The position numbers were made by a program, and so were the translations under genes. The notes beneath the pieces are model-generated. The model was given only the letters and a program-made list of their open reading frames with translations. It was not told the DNA's origin and did no database searches. Shown one piece after another: positions 43,731 through 49,836 of a stretch of DNA of 49,836 bases. This DNA comes from Lachnospiraceae bacterium (GTDB taxonomy: Bacteria; Bacillota_A; Clostridia; Lachnospirales; Lachnospiraceae): positions 1-49,836 of the forward strand of contig JAFWYN010000011.1 of the NCBI GenBank assembly GCA_017522685.1, given 5' to 3'. How positions within the stretch are numbered: position 1 is the first letter of the stretch; every line of letters starts with the position of its first letter.

Positions 43731-45702
43731 TAAAATGAGTACAAAGAAAACTATAATATATATTATTTTTACAACAATTCTGTATCTCTTATCATTAGGA
43801 ATGGGCATTTGGTTTCAGGAAGTAGAAGTATATTTCCTGTTTTTGTTATTGCCTATTGTTTTTACGCTTATTTTCAAGAATCATCGTTTATTCAATTGGC
43901 AAATAGTTGGCTTTATATTGATTTTATCTGTAACAACTATATTAGGATTCCCCGGAATTGATATACAGTTTGGGCGTAAAACATTTGTGATTTTCTGTTT
44001 CGTATATATTTTCATCTGTTTTTTCCTGAAGTATTTCATGAAAATTGTTCAGTTAAAAGAACAGGAATATATTGAAAAAGAGCAGAGCATTGATGATATG
44101 TCCAAAGTGGTTTACGCAAAATGTCTTGAAGCAAAAACTGCGAATCGTGCGAAATCGTTATTCATTTCACAGATGTCTCATGAAATCAGGACCCCAATTA
44201 ATGCAATTATGGGAATGAATGAAATGATTATCAGAGAAAGTAAAGATGAGAATATTATTAATTATGCATCAACGGTTACTTCGTCATCCAAAGCATTGCT
44301 TTCTATTGTTAATGATGTTTTGGATATTTCCAAAATTGAAGCCGGTAAAATGGAAGTTGTGGAAGAACAATATGATGTCGCTGTTTTACTGACAGATGCC
44401 TTTGATATGATAAATAATCGTGTAAAGAGCAAAAATCTTTCATTTATAGTAAAGTGTGATGAAGATGTCCCGCGTTATTTATGGGGAGATTCTTTGAGAA
44501 TCGGTCAGATATTAATGAATCTTCTGACAAATACGGTAAAATATACGCATAAAGGCGGAATTACTATGGCTGTTTTTGCACCGAGATCCGGAGATGGAGT
44601 ATTTCTTACAATCGAAATCACAGATACCGGAATCGGAATTAAACCAGAAGATATGGACAAGTTGTTTGATAAATTCGAACGTTTGGAACTGAAAAGGAAT
44701 CAGAATATCGAAGGCAGCGGACTTGGGCTTTTTGTAACCAAAAATCTGGTTGAGTTAATGGGTGGCACGATTAAGGTTAATAGTGTCTACGGAAAAGGTT
44801 CTACTTTTACTGTAATGATTCCGCAGAAAATGACGTCTTTTGAGCCGATTGGAGTATTTGAACCGGAATCTCACAGAAACAGTATAAATGATCAAAACGC
44901 CCATGCCGAATTTATTGCAGAAGATGTTAAGATTCTGGCAGTTGATGATGTTGAAATGAATCTGGTTGTTTTGAAAAATTTGTTAAAAAAGTATCAGATA
45001 CAATTGGATTCCGTTATGAGCGGTGCGGCATGTCTTGAAAAAATAAAACAGGAAAAATATGATTTGATATTTTTAGACCATATGATGCCTGAGCTTGACG
45101 GAATCGAAACATTTAAATTAATGCAAAAGGATAAACAGAATCTGAATTATGACGTTCCTGTAATTATGCTTACCGCAAATGCAATTGTAGGGATGGAAAA
45201 AAAGTATTTGGAGGATGGTTTTTCCGGTTATTTATCAAAACCGGTGCTTGTTCATGAATTAGAAGAAATCTTAACAACTTTTTTGCCCAAAGTGAAATTG
45301 AAAATAGAGGAAAAGGAACAAAAAGATATAATGGAACAGCATGTAAGCGATTTGGAATATTTAAAACTTAATATTCCGGATATTGATATTGATTCGGCAA
45401 TGAATCATTGTGCCGGTAATGAAGCGTTTTATATTGAGATGTTGAATGAATTTGTTGAGAATAAACTGATTGATAAAATTCCGGAAATGTTTGAATGTAA
45501 AAATTGGCCTGAGTATACTATTCAGGTGCATTCGCTAAAAGGTCTGGCAAGAATGCTTGGATTAACAACTTTAGGAGAACTTGCCGAAATGCAACAATTT
45601 GCTGCGCAAAGCGGACAGGAGGAGTTGATTGTAGACAAGCATGATTTGCTTATGAAAACATACAAACAAATGATTGAAGTAATCAAAAAAGCAAAGCTTT
45701 AG
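43723..45702 (+). CDS. Hybrid histidine kinase with receiver and HPt domains
   Basis: This 659-residue protein has about four to six N-terminal membrane helices (within 10-106), a HisKA domain (His153 in SQMSHEIRTP), an ATPase domain (N box near 264-271, DTGIG at 301-305, GSGLGLFV), a receiver (about 402-520; Asp452, Lys506) and a C-terminal HPt domain with His603 in VHSLKG. This is a complete internal phosphorelay, ending on an HPt that can pass phosphate to a separate receiver. The next gene encodes a protein with such a receiver. The membrane part has no large external loop, so a membrane or lipid signal is plausible. Confidence 0.93.
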   Translation: MNNKMSTKKTIIYIIFTTILYLLSLGMGIWFQEVEVYFLFLLLPIVFTLIFKNHRLFNWQIVGFILILSVTTILGFPGIDIQFGRKTFVIFCFVYIFICFFLKYFMKIVQLKEQEYIEKEQSIDDMSKVVYAKCLEAKTANRAKSLFISQMSHEIRTPINAIMGMNEMIIRESKDENIINYASTVTSSSKALLSIVNDVLDISKIEAGKMEVVEEQYDVAVLLTDAFDMINNRVKSKNLSFIVKCDEDVPRYLWGDSLRIGQILMNLLTNTVKYTHKGGITMAVFAPRSGDGVFLTIEITDTGIGIKPEDMDKLFDKFERLELKRNQNIEGSGLGLFVTKNLVELMGGTIKVNSVYGKGSTFTVMIPQKMTSFEPIGVFEPESHRNSINDQNAHAEFIAEDVKILAVDDVEMNLVVLKNLLKKYQIQLDSVMSGAACLEKIKQEKYDLIFLDHMMPELDGIETFKLMQKDKQNLNYDVPVIMLTANAIVGMEKKYLEDGFSGYLSKPVLVHELEEILTTFLPKVKLKIEEKEQKDIMEQHVSDLEYLKLNIPDIDIDSAMNHCAGNEAFYIEMLNEFVENKLIDKIPEMFECKNWPEYTIQVHSLKGLARMLGLTTLGELAEMQQFAAQSGQEELIVDKHDLLMKTYKQMIEVIKKAKL

Positions 45703-45730
45703 GGATGTGTTTTTGAAGAGAGGGCAGAGT

Positions 45731-48700
45731 ATGAAAAATGCGCATCGAAAAATATGTTATGTCGGATTTGGCATTATCATAAACCTTCTTGGCTGTTATT
45801 TGGCTTATGTTCTTCACATGCCATTTTGGGGAGATATGATAGGGACTTGTGTTGCAACTTATTTTGGCGGTTTGTGGTGCGGAATCATTACTGTATTATT
45901 GGCAGGTTTTATTACGGGATTATATAATCTTTCCTTACTTAATGTTGTGGCCGGATTCGGTCTTGCAATAGGTTTTTATTTTGTTGTAAAAAAGAATCTG
46001 TTTCAAAAATTATTACATGCGATGCTGGTTAGTTTCTGGCTTGGCATTTTATGTGTTATGATTTCAACGCCGATTAATCTTGTTTTATATGAAGGATATT
46101 GCGGAAATGAATGGGGCGATGCGCTTGTTGATATGTTACGCTGGTATGATATTTCAAATATTGTTTCAGCTTATGCGGGTGCGGTTATTGTTGAATTAGT
46201 TGATAAACAGATTTGTATCATTAGTGCATTTTATATTATTTTATTTGCTAAAAAAATTCTTAAAAACGACAATAAAGTGAAGACTGTTGTATCTGTGCTT
46301 TTACTTGTGTGTATCGGGACAACTTTAATCGGTTTTCCTTTACAGACTATAGCGGCACCTTCTGCCTCATTTGGAGATAACTATATTGAAACGATATATG
46401 ATAATAAAAACGGCATGGTTTCTTCGGAAGCGAATGCGATTTGTGAGACAGAGGATGGTCATATCTGGGTCGGAAGTTATGCGGGGTTAAACCGGTATAA
46501 CGGTCAGGAATTTGAATTCATAAGAGAGGGCGGTATTGTCAGTGTTATTGATATGATGAGAGACAGTCAAAACCGCCTCTGGATTGGTACAAATGATGCC
46601 GGTATTGCAAGATATGAGAATGGCGCATTTGCTTATTTTACCAAGGAAGACGGGTTGATTTCAGATTCCGTACGCTGCTTTGCAGAAGATGGCGAAGGAA
46701 ATATCTATGTAGGAACGAGTGACAAAATTTGTGTATTCCGTGCAGATGACCGGATTGAAGTCTTGGATTATGATATTTCTTTTGTGAAAGAAATGGCGGT
46801 GTATAAGGATTTATTAATTGCGATTGATAATAACGGCAAATTGTATCTGATTACAGAACGTAAAATTTATTCTTTGGAAGATGAGATTGCTAAACAGTGT
46901 TTTTGTCAGTGTATTGCGGTTTCTTCCAAGGGGCTTTTGGCCGGAACCGATGAAGGCGAAGTTTTGATGCTGGATGTTTCGGAAAATGGTATAAAGCTTA
47001 ATAAAGTAATGAATCTGACTGCTGATTCTGTTGCAAGTATATTTGAAGACCGCAATGGACGGGTTTGGGTTGCAGCGTCACCGAAATCCGGTTATTTTGA
47101 TGCAAATGGTGTTTTTCATATCATTAAATGTGACGGGTTTGATGAATTTATCAGCTGTTTCTATGAAGATTATCAGGGAAATATCTGTGGCGCATCATCT
47201 CATTATGGTGTAATCAAATTGTCGCAAAGTAATTTTGTTAATGTTTTTGAACGAGCCGGACAGGAGGCACGTGTTGTTAATGCATCGGTAGTTTATGCGG
47301 GAGATTATTATTTTGGTACGGATAACGGTTTGGTTATTTTAAATCAAAATTCTTTGCAGCAGGTTAATAATGAGATTACAAAACGTCTTGAGGGCATAAG
47401 AATACGTTCTCTGTTTATTGATTCACATGAAAATTTGTGGATTTGCACTTATAAAGGATTGCTTTGTTATAATAAAGAAAATGATTTTCATCTTTATGAT
47501 GTGCTGACACAGAATACATCCAGTGACAGATTTCGATGTATTACGGAATTAAATGATGAAACAATTGTTGCCGGCACTGCCGATGGTATTAACTATATAA
47601 AGGGCGGTAAGGTTGTTAATGTATTGAATGCGGATGATGGTATGCAGAATACCCAGATACTGACACTTGCTGAGGCAGGGGACGGTATTCTTCTTGCCGG
47701 AAGTGACGGTAGCGGAATATACGTTATTGAAAATGGTGTGATAACAAATACACTTACAAAAGAAAACGGACTTTCTTCCGGAGTAGTATTAAGACTGATT
47801 CCTTGTGAACATGGTTTTTTAGTTGTGACAAGTAATTCTTTATGTCATATGAGCGAGAATTATAAAATTACAAAGCTTACTTCTTTTCCGTATTTCAATA
47901 ATTATGACATTATCGTGGAAGGTCAGATGGCTTATGTAACCTGCAGCGCAGGGGTATACAAGGTTAAATTGGGTGATTTATGCGCCAATAAGGTTACACA
48001 GTATGAACTTTATGATGTGAATGAAGGACTTGGAGTAGGGTTGACTGCAAATTCATGGAACGATAGAACACAAGCGGGAGAGTTACTGCTTTGCAGTAAT
48101 TCTGGGTGTGTATTGTTTCACGATAATGAAACCGATGCTTCTGCAAACCAAAACATCAAATACGGATTGTCTTATGTTGAAGCAGACGGAGAATGCATAC
48201 AACAAGGGAATACCGGTGATTATCTCATACCGGCAAGGGCAGAAAAAATACAAATTCATGCTTCGGTCAGAAATTATGCCTGTGTGGACATGAAGGTCAG
48301 ATTTTTCCTTGAAAGCGAAAACGATAACGATAACGGAAAGATTTATCATTGGAATGAAATTGAGCCGATTCAAATAGTAAAGCCGGAAAAGAAAGAATAT
48401 TGCATTAAATTTCAGATTCTTGACAGTCTTGCGCAGAATGTACTTTCTGAAAAAGAAATTGTACTGAAAAGAGATATTCGATTGTGGGAGCAACCTGGTT
48501 TTATTACATATCTTATCCTTGTTTGTCTTGAATTATTTTTCTTTGCCATTGTAAATGTTGTTTCGATGGTTAATTCGTTTATGCGTAAAAATGAACTTGA
48601 AATTCTTCGGGTAGAACTGGATGAAAAAGTTAAGAATAAGACAGAAGAGTTGGTTTTACAGCAAAATAAAACAAAAGAGTTGTTTGTGCAAACTGTTACT

Positions 48701-49621
48701 GCGCTCAGTGAAGCGGTTGATGCTAAAGACAGATATACAAGCGGACATTCCAAACGTGTTGCAGAGTATGCGGCAATGATAGCGGCTAAAATGGGTAAAA
48801 GTAAAGAAGAACAGGAAGAAATATATCGAGCAGGTTTGTTACATGATGTCGGTAAAATCCGTGTACCGGAAGATATCATAAATAAACCGGGCAAATTAAC
48901 GGAACAGGAATTTGATATCATTAAGATTCACCCGGATACTGGGTATCATATCCTGAAATGGATTTCCGGCAGTGAAAAGATTGCACTTGGTACCAAATAT
49001 CATCATGAAAGATATGACGGAAAAGGATATCCGCATGGTTTGGCAGGCGAAAATATACCTGAAATTGCAAGAATTCTTTGTGTGGCAGATTCTTATGATG
49101 CTATGGCGAGTAACCGTAGTTATCGTAAAGCACTTCCGCAGGAAACTGTGCGTAATGAGATTATCAGAGGCAGGGGAACGCAGTTTGATCCGGCGATTGC
49201 AGATGTTATGCTTCAGATGATTGATGAAGATAAAGAATATAAGCTACAGCAAAGTGATTTGTCGGGCAGAAAGATACTTGTTGTTGATGATGAACCGATG
49301 AATGTTAAGTTTGTACGAAATATACTGCGTGATGAGCCGCGCTTTGAAATCATTGGTGCTTCCGGAGGAAAAGAGGCGTTACAGATTTTAGAGGAAATGG
49401 AGATTGACTTGATATTACTTGATGTAATTATGCCTGAGATGGATGGACTGGAAACGTTAAAACAAATCCGTATGAAGCATCAGATTGCGGTTGCTTTAAT
49501 GACTGCGGATAAAGAACTTACGGCAAGCTCTGAATTCAAGGAATTAGGGTGTGATGATTTCATAACAAAACCGTTTATGCCCTTGTTGTTGATAGAAGTA
49601 ATCAGGAATATGTGCGATTAG
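45731..49621 (+). CDS. Membrane sensor: ECF-like, beta-propeller, HD-GYP, receiver
   Basis: This 1296-residue protein has an N-terminal membrane region of about six to seven helices (1-205) that resembles the ECF transporter S-component fold (GDMIGTCVATYFGGLWCG). Residues about 215-800 are repeats of two-component propeller type (GHIWVGSYAGLNRYN, NRLWIGTNDAG, ENLWICTYKGLLCYN). A Y_Y_Y-like region, a helix (925-947) and a coiled coil (950-985) lead to an HD-GYP domain (985-1165; HDVGK at 1038, HHERYDGKGYP at 1091) and a receiver (about 1180-1296; Asp1231, Lys1280). It should degrade cyclic di-GMP, controlled by the receiver and an external ligand. I chose the ATG at 45731 with GAGAGGG upstream. 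The gene starts 28 bases after the kinase. Confidence 0.9.
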   Translation: MKNAHRKICYVGFGIIINLLGCYLAYVLHMPFWGDMIGTCVATYFGGLWCGIITVLLAGFITGLYNLSLLNVVAGFGLAIGFYFVVKKNLFQKLLHAMLVSFWLGILCVMISTPINLVLYEGYCGNEWGDALVDMLRWYDISNIVSAYAGAVIVELVDKQICIISAFYIILFAKKILKNDNKVKTVVSVLLLVCIGTTLIGFPLQTIAAPSASFGDNYIETIYDNKNGMVSSEANAICETEDGHIWVGSYAGLNRYNGQEFEFIREGGIVSVIDMMRDSQNRLWIGTNDAGIARYENGAFAYFTKEDGLISDSVRCFAEDGEGNIYVGTSDKICVFRADDRIEVLDYDISFVKEMAVYKDLLIAIDNNGKLYLITERKIYSLEDEIAKQCFCQCIAVSSKGLLAGTDEGEVLMLDVSENGIKLNKVMNLTADSVASIFEDRNGRVWVAASPKSGYFDANGVFHIIKCDGFDEFISCFYEDYQGNICGASSHYGVIKLSQSNFVNVFERAGQEARVVNASVVYAGDYYFGTDNGLVILNQNSLQQVNNEITKRLEGIRIRSLFIDSHENLWICTYKGLLCYNKENDFHLYDVLTQNTSSDRFRCITELNDETIVAGTADGINYIKGGKVVNVLNADDGMQNTQILTLAEAGDGILLAGSDGSGIYVIENGVITNTLTKENGLSSGVVLRLIPCEHGFLVVTSNSLCHMSENYKITKLTSFPYFNNYDIIVEGQMAYVTCSAGVYKVKLGDLCANKVTQYELYDVNEGLGVGLTANSWNDRTQAGELLLCSNSGCVLFHDNETDASANQNIKYGLSYVEADGECIQQGNTGDYLIPARAEKIQIHASVRNYACVDMKVRFFLESENDNDNGKIYHWNEIEPIQIVKPEKKEYCIKFQILDSLAQNVLSEKEIVLKRDIRLWEQPGFITYLILVCLELFFFAIVNVVSMVNSFMRKNELEILRVELDEKVKNKTEELVLQQNKTKELFVQTVTALSEAVDAKDRYTSGHSKRVAEYAAMIAAKMGKSKEEQEEIYRAGLLHDVGKIRVPEDIINKPGKLTEQEFDIIKIHPDTGYHILKWISGSEKIALGTKYHHERYDGKGYPHGLAGENIPEIARILCVADSYDAMASNRSYRKALPQETVRNEIIRGRGTQFDPAIADVMLQMIDEDKEYKLQQSDLSGRKILVVDDEPMNVKFVRNILRDEPRFEIIGASGGKEALQILEEMEIDLILLDVIMPEMDGLETLKQIRMKHQIAVALMTADKELTASSEFKELGCDDFITKPFMPLLLIEVIRNMCD

Positions 49622-49714
49622 TCATTTGGGTTCTTTAAAATCTTCGCATATTTGCTGATATATTATTTAGATACACGGAGGTGTCTTGTATTTAAGCAAA
49701 AGGATGTGAAAAAA

Positions 49715-49783
49715 ATGAAAGTTACAGAAGCACGCAGCGCATATGGTGCACATATGAGTGTTATTTTCATGGAGGATTACTGA
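49715..49783 (+). CDS. Possible 22-residue peptide
   Basis: An ATG preceded by AAAGGATG (12 bases upstream of the start) opens a 22-residue frame with MKVTEARSAYGAHM. The rest of the window, about 53 bases, shows no continuation. Bases 49622-49714 hold no clear terminator or promoter. I do not recognise the peptide, and it could be a chance frame or the start of a decayed gene. Confidence 0.2.
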   Translation: MKVTEARSAYGAHMSVIFMEDY

Positions 49784-49836
49784 AATAGTAACAAGGCTGC
49801 GAAATCTATTTTGTCCCTTACTTGACACATTCAGAT

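Overview
The window looks like chromosome of a spore-forming, moderately AT-leaning Clostridia member, most like Lachnospiraceae. The basis is a complete eight-gene spoIIIA operon, spoIVB, the gene string Gls24/Asp23-nusB-xseA-xseB-ispA-dxs-tlyA-nadK-argR-recN, diaminopimelate dehydrogenase, strong AGGAGG-type ribosome binding sites, and proteins with domains that are typical of that family (DUF6273, a DUF4474-like remnant, RR-GGDEF). No tRNA, rRNA, CRISPR array, insertion sequence or phage gene was seen.

Layout. 1-386: two tandem terminator-like hairpins, a hairpin-rich untranslated stretch and a promoter. 387-9015: a probable long operon with a CPBP membrane protease, MoxR ATPase, DUF58 protein, membrane protein, secreted esterase lipoprotein, small membrane protein and a TldD/TldE-like pair. 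9134-11516: MATE transporter and cysteine synthase. 11581-15793: a tight three-gene operon of response regulator-GGDEF cyclase, TIR-transmembrane-DUF6273 protein and DHH/DHHA1 phosphoesterase. 15794-16408: mostly non-coding, with a minus-strand DUF4474-like remnant and inverted repeats. 16409-19726: diaminopimelate dehydrogenase, then a small zinc-ribbon protein with a C-terminal clamp-binding-like motif, a membrane-anchored transglutaminase-like protein and an unknown helical protein. 19727-22919 (minus strand): TrkH and TrkA potassium uptake, and an autonomous 79-residue glycyl-radical domain.

23068-27885: spoIIIAA-AH. 27974-32005: deoB, prfC and a transglutaminase-like lipoprotein. 32065-41092: the conserved Gls24-to-recN string, covering transcription (NusB), DNA repair (ExoVII, RecN), isoprenoid precursors (IspA, Dxs), rRNA methylation (TlyA), NADP supply (NadK) and arginine control (ArgR). 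41191-42534: spoIVB. Instead of the usual spo0A, a strong terminator follows, then a three-gene signalling block (42813-49621): a diacylglycerol-kinase-like protein with an altered GGDGT motif, a hybrid histidine kinase with receiver and HPt domains, and a 1296-residue membrane sensor with beta-propeller, HD-GYP and receiver domains.

The most interesting parts are the GGDEF-TIR-DHH operon, the HD-GYP/histidine kinase block in the place where spo0A is expected, the mini glycyl-radical protein, and the zinc-ribbon protein ending in QMSLF. All functional statements are from reading motifs and context; no database search was run.
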